DNA of 64,000 nt, from assembly GCF_000182925.2 (NCBI RefSeq), contig NC_026504.1, positions 62,001-126,000 of the forward strand, read 5' to 3'. Position 1 is the stretch's first letter. The number at the start of each line of letters is the position of its first letter. Of the stretch, positions 1 through 11,122 are shown piece after piece. Under the pieces are notes generated by a model. That model made no database searches. It was not told the origin of the DNA and worked only from the letters and a program-made list of their open reading frames with translations. Source of the DNA: Neurospora crassa OR74A. Lineage: Eukaryota > Ascomycota > Sordariomycetes > Sordariales > Sordariaceae. Position numbers and translations under genes: made by a program.

Positions 1-81
1 GGCACCGTGATGGGAAAACGTGTCCTGGACTGGATGTAAGGATGTCCCCCGTGGGGCGGCAAGCTTGGGTGGTGACATACA

Positions 82-89
82 TATAAAAG
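82..89 (+). promoter_or_regulatory. TATA box of the aldehyde dehydrogenase gene
   Basis: TATAAAAG lies about 120 bp upstream of the chosen ATG, a usual spacing for a fungal Pol II promoter. Inference from motif and position only. Confidence 0.5.
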
Positions 90-205
90 GATAAGAAAGG
101 GACCCTGATATTCTGACTTTTGGATGCTCTACCATCTTCTCACTCATCTTTCTCCCATCCATCCTCATCTCAGTTTTCCCAAGAGACACCATCACCACAT
201 TCAAT

Positions 206-1757
206 ATGGCTTCTACCACAGACTACAAGATTGACTTTACCGTATGTCCTCTCTCTCCCCCTTCACTGCCTTGTTCTGCCTCTCACACTCCCACAACTGA
301 GCCACCTTGTACTAACGCATCTCCAGAACTTCTACAACATCATCAACAATGAGTTGAAGTCAACCCCCACCACCCGGGCCGCCGTCAACCCGTCCACCTT
401 GGCCCCCCTTCCTGCCGTCCCCGTCTCCACAAAGGCCGATGTCGACGCCGCTGTCTCGGCCGCCAAGGCTGCCTTCCCCTCGTGGCGTGACACCCCTATT
501 GAGAAGCGTGCCGCGCTCCTCAACACCTTTGCGGATGCCATCATGGCCAACTTTATGGACTTTGCCTCTCTGCTTGCGCTTGAGGGCAAGCCCCCCACGG
601 CGGCGCAGTTCGAGGTTGACTTTGCTGTCAAGCACTTGAAGGGGACGGCGCAGCTGAGGTTGGACGACGAGGTGATTGAGGATAACGAGGAGAAGCTCAC
701 CAAGATTCGGTACACTCCCCTTGGTGTCGGTGTCGGTATCGTCCCCTTCAACTACCCCTTCTTCTTGGGTCTCGGCAAGATGGGACCCGCCGTGTTGGCT
801 GGAAACGCCTTCATCTGGAAGCCTTCGCCCTACACGCCCAACACGGCGCTGAAGCTCGTTGAGCTGGCCGCCAAGATCTTCCCCCCTGGTGTTGTCCAGG
901 CTTTGTCTGGCGAGGAGGACTTGGGTCCCTGGTTGACTGCTCACCCCGATATCCGCAAGATCTCCTTCACCGGCAGCACGCCGACGGGCAAGAAGGTCAT
1001 GGCTGCGTGCGCCAGCACTCTCAAGCGCGTGACGCTCGAGCTGGGCGGCAATGACGCCGCTATCGTTTGCGACGATGTCAACCTGGACGAGGTCGTGCCC
1101 AAGGTTGCTCTCGGCTGCTTCAACAACGCTGGCCAAGTCTGCGTTGACATCAAGAGACTATTCGTCCACGAGAAGATCTACGATCAGTTCCTGGCCAAGA
1201 TGGTCGAGGTCGTCAAGACGTTCAAGTTCGGCGGGTCCGAAGACACCGAGGGCGCCTTCTTCCCTCCTGTCCAGAACGCGATGCAGTTCGAGAAGGTTAA
1301 GGAACTATTTAGCTCGATTGAGAAGGAGGGCCTCAAGCCTGTTATTGGTGGCGAGGTCGAGGCCGAGGCGGGCGCGAAGAAGGGATACTACTTCAAGCCT
1401 ACCATCATCGACAACCCGCCTGAGAACTCCAGGATCGTGCAGGAGGAGCCCTTTGGCCCTATTGTGCCCGTCGTGAAGTGGGTCGGTGGTGAGGACGAGG
1501 TGGTCAGGATGGCCAACAACACCGACATGGGATTGGGTGCCTCTGTCTGGAGCAAGGACTTGGAGAAGGCGGAGAGGATCGCCAGGAGGCTGGAGGCTGG
1601 CAGTCTCTGGATCAACACCCACCAGGACCTGGCGCCTAACGTGCCCTTTGGTGGCTTCAAGCAGTCCGGTATGGGCCACGACTGGGGTGTCATCGGTCTT
1701 AAGGGCTGGTGCAACACCCAGAGCTTGATGACGAGAAGGTCAGGCGGTATGTTTTAA
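206..1757 (+). CDS. NAD(P)-dependent aldehyde dehydrogenase (ALDH superfamily)
   Basis: Two exons, 206-241 and 327-1757, give 488 residues, the usual ALDH length. The 85-nt intron has GTATGT, a CTAAC branch site and CAG. The longer open frame starting at 120 reads through this intron, so ATG 206 (context caatATGG) is preferred. The Rossmann-type core shows the FNYP motif with Asn154, Lys177 in WKPSP, the FTGSTPTG cofactor loop near 226-233, catalytic base Glu250 in LELGG, and nucleophile Cys284 in NNAGQVC. The C-terminal oligomerisation part contains EEPFGPIVPV and FGGFKQSG. It should oxidise an aldehyde to the acid, probably in the cytosol because no targeting peptide is visible. The substrate cannot be fixed from sequence; it resembles fungal ALDHs annotated for generic or semialdehyde substrates. 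Confidence 0.92.
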
Positions 1758-2746
1758 GGAGGGACATGAGCGATAGAATGCATTTATTAGAGTAGTGAAT
1801 TTACAGCAAAGCGTGTGATTTTCCATAGTGTGCCTTCCGAGACATGATCCGGGCCCAATCGTGATAGGTGTAAACTTTAGGTAAGGTACATGGTAGAAGT
1901 TGGCAGTAGGAGATGGTTAACTCCCGGCAGGCTCCCAAATCCCGCAACACGGGGAGCTCTCCGCGATACCTATCCTGCGTTCCCCGGAACTGACATGATC
2001 ATCACTTCGCAGGCCCTTAGCATCGGGATGATACCTGACCCTAGAGGTCACCAAAATTCAATGGGGTTGACAGTGCCGTGGTCGCTGCTTGAGCTAGCAA
2101 CGCGAAGGAGTGGTGAGAGACCATCGTGCGTGAATCATGTTCCAAATGTCAAGAAGATTCAAATGGCGGACATGACGATATTGGGCAGTGTTTGGAAAAA
2201 GGTTGGTACGTGTAGGTAGGTCCCTCTAGGTTCTTTCCAAGATGACGGGTACCTGATCTTCAGAAGGAGGCTTTCCATATGAGCTAAGACAGAGCCATGA
2301 CTGCCCGAGACGCGGCAGTTCGATTGATCTAGATGTGCCGAGTTCTGAAATGCAAGGGGAGATGCAGTGGTCACTGGTGAGTGTATGGCAGCCAAGTCGG
2401 GACGGGATCTACACGAGTCGCCTTCGGGAATGAAGGTTGGAAAGATGTGGTCCGTGTGCGCACCTACTAAATGCAGTGGGCCACTCAGGCTTTACGGAGC
2501 CGGACGCGCGACATTTGGTTGGTTGGAAATCTTCTTGGCGGTGAGCGTGAGAAGTCAACCTAGAATGGAATGCAGGGTGGTCTGACCACTGGAACTGCAG
2601 GGCATCTTCCAACACCCACGGCAGCATCCAGAACTATTCCCGACCGTCCATTTCCGAAGACACCATCACCCATCACGCCCTCACAGCAGGAGTAGTCCTG
2701 GACATGGTGTGGACCATTGCCAGGACCTTTAGTTGCGGAAGCATCA

Positions 2747-2752
2747 CACGTG
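2747..2752. promoter_or_regulatory. CACGTG box, possible NUC-1/Pho4-type site (distal)
   Basis: Palindromic CACGTG about 470 bp upstream of the acid phosphatase start. In Neurospora the bHLH regulator NUC-1 activates phosphate-acquisition genes through CACGTG-type sites (established knowledge). Use of this copy is inference. Confidence 0.35.
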
Positions 2753-3070
2753 AGTTGGTTGAGCTTGCCAATTGGTTTTCAAAAACTATATCCACGACGT
2801 CACTCTCCCCGTCGAGTCAACTCTTCCAATTTCCAATTTCCTGCAACAACAAAAAAACCGCTCGCCGGACCTGCATTAGGCGGTTGCCTAAAGTTCGCCA
2901 TGTCTGTTGACTAATGCCGCCTTTGACAGCTAGGGTCGTACCTCTCGGCTAGGTGGTAGAGGAAACAGGAGGCTAAACTCCACCACCTCACTCAACCAAT
3001 ATGGCTCGTCTTCAAGACCACATGCCAGCCATTGTCCGCCTTTCGGTAGATGCATCCAGTCGGACCGACG

Positions 3071-3076
3071 CACGTG
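3071..3076. promoter_or_regulatory. CACGTG box, possible NUC-1/Pho4-type site (proximal)
   Basis: Second CACGTG, about 147 bp upstream of the acid phosphatase ATG and about 50 bp upstream of its TATA box, which is a good activator position. Confidence 0.45.
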
Positions 3077-3126
3077 TTGTGGACTACCGATTCAAAATAG
3101 TCGAGAATGTCGAGAATGTCGACGCG

Positions 3127-3134
3127 TATAAAAG
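3127..3134 (+). promoter_or_regulatory. TATA box of the acid phosphatase gene
   Basis: TATAAAAG in the context gcgTATAAAAGcag, about 90 bp before the ATG at 3223. Confidence 0.55.
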
Positions 3135-3222
3135 CAGTGCCATCACCTCCGGATGGGGACTGGACATGGAGAGCACCTAGGAATCCAACTACGAACCATT
3201 CTTCCCGCGTCGTTTTACAACA

Positions 3223-4704
3223 ATGAGGTTCAGCGACCTACTCGTGGCTGCGGCCACGGCGACTGCCTACACCATGAACTCCCAGGTCCGCCTTGCCTAC
3301 CACGGCGACAACGGCATGATGGTCAGCTGGAACACCTTCGATGTCGTCAAGAACCCTTCTGTCCAGTGGGGCCTCTCGCGGGACCGTCTGGACAAGATTG
3401 CGACCTCCGACGTCTCCGTCACGTATCCCACTTCGCAGACCTACAACAACCACGTGCTGATCAGCGGCCTTCGCCCCGATACGACTTACTTCTACAAGCC
3501 GCTGCAGCTCATGAACAGCACGACCGACGTCTTCAACTTTACGACGAGCCGTGAGGCTGGCGACAACACCCCCTTCTCGGTCGCCGTCGTCGTCGACCTC
3601 GGTACCATGGGTAGCAAGGGCCTGACCACATCTGCGGGCACTGGCGTGGCGAGCACCAACATTCTTCAGCCAGGGGAGAAGAACACCATCGACTCGCTGG
3701 AAGCCAACATCGACAACTTCGACTTCCTCTGGCATGCCGGCGACATTGCCTACGCCGACTACTGGCTCAAGGAAGAGATCCATGGCTTCCTGCCCAACAC
3801 AACCATTCAGGGAGGCGCCGCCGTGTACGAGTCCATCCTGAACGAGTTCTATGACGAAATGATGCCCATCACCGCCCGCAAGCCGTACATGGTGGGCCCC
3901 GGTAACCACGAGGCCAACTGTGACAATGCTGGCACCACGGACAAGGTGCACAACATCACGTACGACAGCAGTATCTGCATGATGGGCCAGACCAACTTCA
4001 CCGGCTTCAAGAACCACTTCCGCATGCCTAGCGACGTCTCCGGCGGTACCGGTAACTTCTGGTACAGCTTCGACCACGGTATGGTGCACTTCATCCAGCT
4101 CGATACCGAGACCGACCTGGGCCATGGTTTCATCGGCCCCGACCAGACTGGCGGATCTGAGGGCTTCACCGGTGTTGACCCGGTCAATGCCACCATGAAC
4201 GCGCAGACCAACTGGCTTGAAGCCGATCTGGCGGCCGTTGACCGCTCCAAGACTCCGTGGGTCGTTGTGGCCGGCCACCGTGCCTTCTACCTCAGCAACA
4301 CCGGTGATACCTGCCCCACGTGCAAGGACGTCTTCGAGCCGTTGCTGCTTAAGTACAACGTTGACCTGGTGCTGTCGGGCCATTCGCACATCTACGAGCG
4401 CCTGGCACCAATCGCCGATGGCAAGATTGATCCCAACGAGCTGGAGAATCCCTCCTCCCCCTGGTACATCACCAACGGCGCCGCTGGCCACTACGACGGC
4501 CTCGACTCCCTCGATAGCCCCCGTCAGCCCTACAGCCGCTTCGGCCTTGACACGTCCAACGCCACCTACGGCTGGAGCCGCCTGACCTTCCACAACTGCA
4601 CCCACTTGACTCACGATTTCGTCGCCAGCAACAACAACACCGTCCTTGACTCTGCCACTCTGTTCAAGGCCCGTACTTGCGACCAGGATCGCAGGCGCCA
4701 TTGA
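3223..4704 (+). CDS. Secreted purple acid phosphatase (metallophosphatase)
   Basis: Single exon, 493 residues. A short hydrophobic N-terminus (about 1-16) looks like a signal peptide. A fibronectin-like PAP N-domain (about 20-110) precedes the metallophosphatase core. Four of the five PAP metal-ligand blocks are in canonical form and in order: GDIAYADY (Asp174, Tyr177), GPGNHE (Asn228, His229), VAGHRAF and GHSHIYERL. The first block is VVDLG (Asp125), without the usual leading Gly but with the ligand Asp kept. Many N-x-S/T sequons fit an extracellular glycoprotein. It should hydrolyse phosphomonoesters at acid pH outside the cell or in the wall. CACGTG boxes upstream suggest phosphate-starvation control. 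It could be a phytase-like PAP; the substrate is not resolved. Confidence 0.9.
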   Translation: MRFSDLLVAAATATAYTMNSQVRLAYHGDNGMMVSWNTFDVVKNPSVQWGLSRDRLDKIATSDVSVTYPTSQTYNNHVLISGLRPDTTYFYKPLQLMNSTTDVFNFTTSREAGDNTPFSVAVVVDLGTMGSKGLTTSAGTGVASTNILQPGEKNTIDSLEANIDNFDFLWHAGDIAYADYWLKEEIHGFLPNTTIQGGAAVYESILNEFYDEMMPITARKPYMVGPGNHEANCDNAGTTDKVHNITYDSSICMMGQTNFTGFKNHFRMPSDVSGGTGNFWYSFDHGMVHFIQLDTETDLGHGFIGPDQTGGSEGFTGVDPVNATMNAQTNWLEADLAAVDRSKTPWVVVAGHRAFYLSNTGDTCPTCKDVFEPLLLKYNVDLVLSGHSHIYERLAPIADGKIDPNELENPSSPWYITNGAAGHYDGLDSLDSPRQPYSRFGLDTSNATYGWSRLTFHNCTHLTHDFVASNNNTVLDSATLFKARTCDQDRRRH

Positions 4705-6447
4705 GTCCGTCACTCTCGTCACTGCTAGTGACTGCGAAAAGACCTCAACCACTCTGGCTGGTCGCTGCCTTGAAAGTTTTGTGATGCTCGGGACGCGGCG
4801 CTCTGAAGGTACCTCTATGAGGGAAGCAGGAATCGCATGTGAGCGGGTCTGACCCTTTGTACGAGTGTCTTGGAAACGTGGATACGTGTAATATGAGTCT
4901 AATAGATGAAAATCCTTTACGTTAATGCACTTTTAGCTTACCTCTCGCCGTCAACTTAGCCTACGTGATGTTCGTGACCGACGATTCTGTCCCCAGGGCA
5001 GTCACCAACACCTTCTGTTTCATAATGGGCGGAAACTGGCGCGTGTAGTGACCTTCTCGCCACCACTGTCGTAGAGACGAGCCGCCATGTCTGAGCGTGA
5101 CCAGCATCAAACGAGTTCAGGAATACGTATTCGAATGGAAGAAATCAACCCCATTTGTATTATGAATCCATGTCAATGGCCATTCTGGCCCGGACAACCG
5201 GCATGGAGAACCTGGATCCGTCAACATACCCGGCTTCATGCCTGCCGCCCCCGATGATGTTGGCCGTTCTTTTGGTGCACGTGCCTTGTCCGTAGACCCG
5301 TACTGGACGAAGATGTTTGTCACGTCGGCTCCCCGCCTCCTAAAGAGCATAGAGGTATACTCTCCATCGAGAGAGAAGTCATCTTGACGATCCCCCTTCT
5401 TTGCACGCTGTGAGTTTCCTCATCAGTCACCTATATCGTCTTGTCGTCTGCCAATCTCCCCACCTACCTCCAGGTATGTGTTCTGGTGTTACCCTCCCGA
5501 GCCCCTCAGGCTGAGGGCCTCTTGCAGGCCAAGCCGAGCCCGTGCATCAGGCTCGTACGGTATCCTCGACCGGCAATGATATTTTTGGCTGTTTTGTTCG
5601 TTCTTGTGACGTAGGAGTCTTTTGACAGCGCGCTGAAAGGCTCGCCACTAAGGCACGAGAGTCTGATCGAAGCTCTCCGCATGTGTTGCCTTGAAGGACC
5701 TTGCTTCTCGTACAATCGGTTCCATACCTACCTAGGTAGGTATCGCGTTAGCTCCAGCCTCCAATATCCTGTACATGAGTTGCTTTACTATAATGATGTG
5801 GTTCTGTCGACCTACAACATATACCAACAATGGCAGAAAGGTAAGATAGTTGTTGAGGGACGATAAGATTACCTCACGTATATATTGGTTGCGAAGGAGC
5901 CCGGCAAGTCCAGTCAGTGTTCTGAGACGCCCAGTTTGGCGATGAGTGTTCGGGTGCAAGTCAATTTCGTCCATTGTTTGCGCAGCACACCATGTATTTG
6001 ACTGGATGGGAGCGGGAGGCCCAGCCAGCTGAATGCAAACATGTAGCCAACCGCCCAAGTGCAAACTTCTTCAGCCAACCAAGCACGGTCAAATCCCTCC
6101 ATGTTGAAAGCATCTTCCAATACATGAGTAAATTAATCATATCAACTCAAACTATGCACACGTCATCTGAGATGGTGAGGGGTGAGTGACGTGAACATTC
6201 GCTTGGTTGAGCCAAACATAAATGCATTCTCAATCCGCAGTTAGACTATGACTCTCATCTCGTGTATATAAACCCCATCCGGCACCGCAGGAGTTCCCTT
6301 CTCTCACTCTCATCCTCTTCTTCTTCTTCTTCAGTCAACAAGCTCACTACCTACTACATCCACTCCGTCCACTTTAACACCCTCAAATAACACACGAGCA
6401 TCATCTTTCCAACCTCAGCTGCTTGATATACAGCTCCATCCACCAAA
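4705..6447. other. Intergenic region without a supported gene
   Basis: Only short open frames of unconvincing composition. A palindromic run built from CCTACC/TAGGTAGG lies near 5726-5744. A pyrimidine-rich CTTCTTCTTCTT tract near 6309-6333 probably lies in the 5' leader of the next gene, after a TATATAAA box near 6265. Confidence 0.55.
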
Positions 6448-6734
6448 ATGCCCAAAAGCGAGATGACAAAGTCCGATTCATCGCGAATCCAGTCTTCACA
6501 GGTCAGTCATATACACCAATAATGTTCAATAATTTCCAGTCAGATCTAACAAAATGGTAACAGGCCAAGGGCGGCGGTGACATGAGCTCTGGAGGCTTCG
6601 CAGCTCGTGCCCAGTCGGCCGGAGACAGATGGTCCTCTTCGCAGACATCCGGGGGTTCGGGTTTCTCTAGCGGCACCTCGGGTTCCAACCAGTCCAGCAC
6701 TGGATCTGGAGCCTCTTCGGGAGCCAAGAAGTAA
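6448..6734 (+). CDS. Small SMP-like (seed-maturation-protein-type) stress/conidiation protein
   Basis: Two exons, 6448-6501 and 6564-6734, encode 74 residues. The 62-nt intron has a CTAAC branch site and CAG acceptor. Exon 1 encodes a short polar peptide ending SSRIQSSQ. Exon 2 continues AKGGGDMSSGGFAARAQSAG, which resembles the SMP-type motif of small fungal proteins linked to spores and stress. The C-terminus is a low-complexity Ser/Gly/Thr tail. It is hydrophilic, lacks a signal peptide and is predicted to be disordered. It is too short for most ORF filters, and only splicing joins the conserved motif. The role (desiccation or stress protection in conidia) is inferred from the family, not seen. 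Confidence 0.75.
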
Positions 6735-7329
6735 AGTCGACTATGACATGGGCGGACTAGGACTCGACAATCAAGTCGGGGCAAGAACGAAGGCACAGCG
6801 TCCATGCTTGGTCCGACTAAGTTGAGATGGATTAGGTTAGGGACGCCTGTCCATTGGGTAGGGGCGTACTTGGGCGAGCTGGGTCATCTATGTATTTAGT
6901 CAGACCCTGGAAATACAGATCATTGTTCACAGGTGTTGAAATGGAGTTTGAACCAGGTGAAGGCTCGCTTACATACCGCAGTCATGTTCGGTTTGAATAG
7001 GTAAATTCCGTGCTTTGATGACTTGACGCCATACCATTTCAAGATCAAGTTCACACGGGATCGAGCAGTAGAAGAAGGACCAGCACTTCTACCTGGTAAA
7101 CCAATTGTAGATGCATAGGCCAGTCACTCCTACGTCTTAGCGAAGCAGCCCTGGGGGAAGGTGTTTGGTACCCCTTATTTTAGTGCAAGGGTTAAAACTA
7201 CCAATAGCAGTACCAACCAAGCTGAATGAGGGGGAGCTTCGATGAGCACTACCCACCCTTGCATTGCTTCCGTCTTTTTCAGGGCTGGGTGTTTCTTCGG
7301 CGTACCTTCCATTTGTGTGGTCAGTGTCA
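6735..7329. other. Intergenic region, 3' flank of the small SMP-like gene
   Basis: No open frame with coding character. It ends where similarity to the kelch/TM gene begins. Confidence 0.5.
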
Positions 7330-7905
7330 GTGATAGAAACGGAAGCTATGACGCGGATGCTAATGCGTATCGATCACCTCAAGCAGTTGAAGACTGGCAT
7401 GGGGCTCGGTAAGCGGTTGCCTCAGTGAACAAATGGGACCTTCCTGAAAAGTTGACTGATGACCCCATTGCAGACATTACACAAACATGTAGTTGTCCTT
7501 GAATAATGTGAAAGTTTTATTCTCATCTACCAATCTCACGTTTGCAACATATGCGGACGAGCAGACTTCAAGGTCTAAGAAGGACGATCCGACTCAGAAC
7601 TCCCAGAAACGCAGCACAGGCCTCATTGCTGGCTGTGCAGTCGCTTATTGTGTCATTTTGCTTGATATCTGCGGAAGTTCCTTTGCCTATAAGAGGAGGA
7701 GTTACAAGAAGAGACTGCTTCCTTCGAGTTTAGACGACCTTAAGGAGCCAATGTCCCAGCTACTAAAATCCCAGACGGACACCATGACTTCGAACTGGAT
7801 ATGCCGGAAGGTACCTCTACATTTGGTGAGCACAATATTGGTGCGGGAGCACAAATGCCTGGCCCTTGAGCAGAGTTGGCTGCGTAAGGCTTGACACCGT
7901 GAGTC
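7330..7905 (+). pseudogene. Relic of a kelch-repeat/transmembrane protein gene (C-terminal half)
   Basis: This stretch matches the C-terminal half of the intact kelch/TM gene 2 kb downstream, in the same order. (i) A block starting NGSYDADANAYR at about 7338 parallels NGSYDTEAAEYR of the intact gene. (ii) An intron-like segment (about 7410-7472, gtaagc...gcag) sits where the intact gene has an intron. (iii) A block LNNVKVLFSST parallels the SDDVKKMFLAT region. (iv) A hydrophobic segment followed by KRRSYKK parallels the TM anchor plus basic stop-transfer. (v) In a shifted frame, HDFELD then AGAQMPGP parallels the YRFELD...AGPRAQ tail. It is broken by an in-frame TAG just before block iii, a frameshift near 7720-7780 and a TGA near 7870. 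The N-terminal kelch part is not found. It is best read as a decayed tandem duplicate. Confidence 0.7.
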
Positions 7906-9004
7906 CTCAAACTCTGGAAACTCGGGAGGGACTGGGATGACCATTCTTCGCTTCGGCGTCTCGCGTAGTCGCAGCTAGATGTGCTTTATCAGCGAAGCTT
8001 CAAGCTTGGCGTTATGATGTTATCTCCCCCAATGCCTTCCTTACCAAACCTGTCATCGCGACGTTACTGTCAGTCTCATGATATACCCTTGTCCACATTG
8101 CCCATATCACCCCAAAGACCATCTTTTCCTTGTGTAAGAACATCATACCATCCCAGCCCTTAACTTCAAGCTCTCGTCTTATCGCCGAATCGCTCCTCAC
8201 CATGCAACCCCTTGGCATCTCACTGGTCTCCTCACGTCGTACCCGACCGCCAACGTCGCACGTACCTAGTGCTTACCCAAGTTCTCGTCCTTGTCACTTG
8301 CCCGCTAGGTGATGTAAAAGATAGTACGGGCATTCTCTGGAGATGTAGAGGCAAGTTTGGTGTGAGTGTGACCGGACAATTTAGCACACCACCTCCCTGC
8401 CTGCCGATTGCCGAAGCTGCTGCTTAGGGCTTACTCCCCCAACCCCGGCCGACTCGCTTAGAGATCAGCAGCTCATTATGAGCTGATTGGTCCAGCTGGC
8501 GCCAGCCTTGCACAGCTTCAGCTCCGTCAAAGATCCGTTTGATGGCATCGCCAACCTTGGCGCAGCATTTGGGGGCCCTTTTGGCTGCTTTGGTGCCAAT
8601 CCAGACCGGAATAGGAAGCCTTCTCGTCGAAAGAGCTTGGAAGAACCGTGCAGACCAGACGTGTGCCAGAATTGCCCGTTGACATGTTGTAAGAATGATA
8701 AGATGATGGTGGCTGGAGATGTGGATGTACAGCAAAGATGCTACCTAACCCAGGGTCGAAAACGACCCCCTGGCTGATAATGGTCATATCGAACCATGTG
8801 CCCTCTTTTAGTTCGCTGGTAGATGGCAGAAAGCGGACAGGGAACAAGAATGTCTCCACCATCTGCCATTCCCTCTTGGTTTTCAACTTCTCTTTTTCCT
8901 TTGAACTTTCTCTCCTGGGTTCACCCTTGATGATGGGCCTTTGTCGTGAACCGTTCCACGGTCGATAGTTCATGCTGCGTGTGAGAGCCGCGTCCGACGT
9001 CACC
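7906..9004. other. Intergenic region upstream of the kelch/TM gene
   Basis: No supported gene; overlapping short open frames on both strands lack domain signals. The right part must hold the promoter of the kelch/TM gene. Confidence 0.5.
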
Positions 9005-11122
9005 ATGATGTTTCTGTCAACGCTCCTCCCGCTGCGGCAGACATTGACACTTTTGCCCCTTGTTGCTCTACTTCAATGGCCCCTTCCTGTCAATGGGCAA
9101 AACGCCGATACGCCTTCCGATTCGAACTTCATTCGGCGTGGTTATGAGCGCGGTAAGTTTCCCCTTCATGATACCGCTTTCTTCCTTCCTCGACATTCCT
9201 TCCTTTCATTCCCTTCTCTCACGACTAACGTGCCTATCTCTTCTCCCATCAACAGCAGCGGTCATTGGCTCCCACCTCTACCTCTCCGGCGGCGAAATCT
9301 CCCAATATGGAACCGGCGAGAACGCCCTTCCCCCCGACGACCACCCTGCCACTGGCATCTCCTCCGTCTTATCAATTGATCTCTCCACCTCTTGGGACAC
9401 CCGCAACGCCCCCTTCCAATCCCATACATTTCCCGATGGCGATCGACCTCCTGTTTTTAACAACCACGCTCTCTGGCCCTGGAAATCTTCAGATGGTAAA
9501 GATCAAGGGTTTTACATCTACGGTGGCCAAGTATCGTGGAAAGAAACGGTCAAGGATGTGAGGAAGGACCGCGGAATTTGGAAGTTTACTGTCGATGGGC
9601 AGGGCGGGGGAGCGTGGACGGTTGAACAGGCCAGTAATCCGGAGGTTTTGCGAGGATTGAATCTGACGGCGAGTATGGCGTATGCGGCAGGAGGTGGAAG
9701 GGGATGGTCGATCGGGGGAATCATGACGCCTGGCACCGATCCGGATGCGAACATCACGTCAGGCCCGGGACTGAGGATTCCGGGGATGGTGGAGTATGAC
9801 TTTGCGACGGAAACGTGGACCAATTATACCGAGGTCGGGTTCCTCCCGAAAGGCCAGGCGTTGGAGGACGGAAGGGCGCACTTCGTTGATGGACTTGGGG
9901 AGGACGGTAAAAACGGAGTGGTCATGGTGTTCGGAGGGGGGGTCTTCATCCTGGACGCGACGCGAAAGGGCGACTCGCGGGGGATCACCCGCCCGGATCT
10001 CCTCCTTGACTTCAACAACATGACCTTCTTTGACGCACAGACGAAGAAGTGGTACTCGCAGACAACGACAGGCACACCGCCAACTTCCAGAATGGGCCAT
10101 TGCGTCGCGGGCGTTCGAAGCCAAGCCGGTACCCACGAAATGTTCGTTTTTCCTCCTATTCACGACCCTTTTGCTGAATACAACAGTGCTGACATCTATT
10201 CAACAGCTTCGTCTACGGCGGCGCTGATGCTGGGTTCACCGAGTCCTACGATGACTTATACGTTCTTTCCCTTCCCGGATTTGTCTGGTTCCGCGTCGAC
10301 GACCGTTCAAATGGTGTTCATTCTCACGGAACTTGCGCTGTGGTAGGCAATCGTCAACTGTTGGTGATAGGTGGGCAGAACGAGAAGGATGGGTGGCCGG
10401 CAATCTGGCAAAGTAAGGACCCGTTACCGCTCGGACTGGGCATCTTTGATATGACCACCATGGCTTGGAAGAGCAATGGAAGCTATGATACGGAGGCTGC
10501 CGAGTACAGACCGGCTGAAGTGATTGAGAAGTGGTACAAAGATGGGTGAGTGAGATTTTCGTCTTGGGTAGGCATGAGTGCCATGCTGATCGATTGTAGG
10601 GGTCTTGACAAAGTCCAGTGGGACTCGGATGATGTAAAGAAGATGTTCCTGGCGACGCCTGTGAACTTTACAAATTTGGATGAGCCAAGTTCATCAGACA
10701 AACCATCATCCGGCGGCGGCGGCAGTGATTCCTCGGATGGCAACACTGATAAAAGCAAGGGCGAGTCCAGCAAGTCCAAGACCGGACCTATCGTAGGGGG
10801 TATCGTGGGGGGTTGCGTCGTCGTGCTAGGAGTCATCGGTGGTTGGTTGTTTTGGAGAAGGAGGAACAAGAAAAAGAACTCCGCAGGCGCGTTATCATCG
10901 GCTGAACTTCCCGTCCAAGAGCCGTCACCCTCACCACCACCACAAGGCTTCTATGAACCCTACGGACAGCACAAGGAGCTTCCGGTCCATTCGGCAGCAA
11001 CAGAGGTATACACCCCGCCCACCGAACTCTCAAGTCATGCTTACCGGTTCGAACTGGACCCCGACGCGAGACCAAACGAGTTGCATGGGGATGCAGGACC
11101 GAGGGCACAAGAACTTTCATGA
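9005..11122 (+). CDS. Kelch-repeat single-pass membrane protein
   Basis: Four exons, 9005-9152, 9256-10141, 10207-10545 and 10600-11122, give 631 residues. ATG 9005 (caccATG) is preferred over an in-frame ATG at 8972 because it puts a hydrophobic signal peptide at the N-terminus, ending near PVNGQN. The ectodomain carries kelch-type beta-propeller signatures: HLYLSGGEIS, GFYIYGGQVS, VVMVFGGGVF and, only after splicing, IFVYGGADAG. A Ser/Gly-rich stalk (about 475-510) leads to a membrane helix of about 20 residues starting near 518 (GPIVGGIVGG...), then WRRRNKKK as stop-transfer and a Pro-rich cytoplasmic tail. Intron 1 ends in a CAGCAG tandem acceptor. A decayed paralogue lies just upstream. 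Function is unknown; fungal relatives are surface proteins of unclear role. Confidence 0.85.

Larger units (their letters stand above)
1758..3222. other. Intergenic region, acid phosphatase promoter at its right end
   Basis: No convincing gene. Short open frames (up to 109 codons) lack homology and introns. The right end holds two CACGTG boxes and a TATA box that belong to the acid phosphatase. Confidence 0.6.

Noticed and set aside
120-205. Extension of the aldehyde dehydrogenase to the open-frame start at 120
   Set aside because: The extension reads through a canonical intron and UTR; ATG 206 with splicing gives the normal family length.
3238-4752. 504-codon minus-strand frame opposite the acid phosphatase
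   Set aside because: Shadow frame caused by codon bias; the plus strand has all metal-binding motifs.
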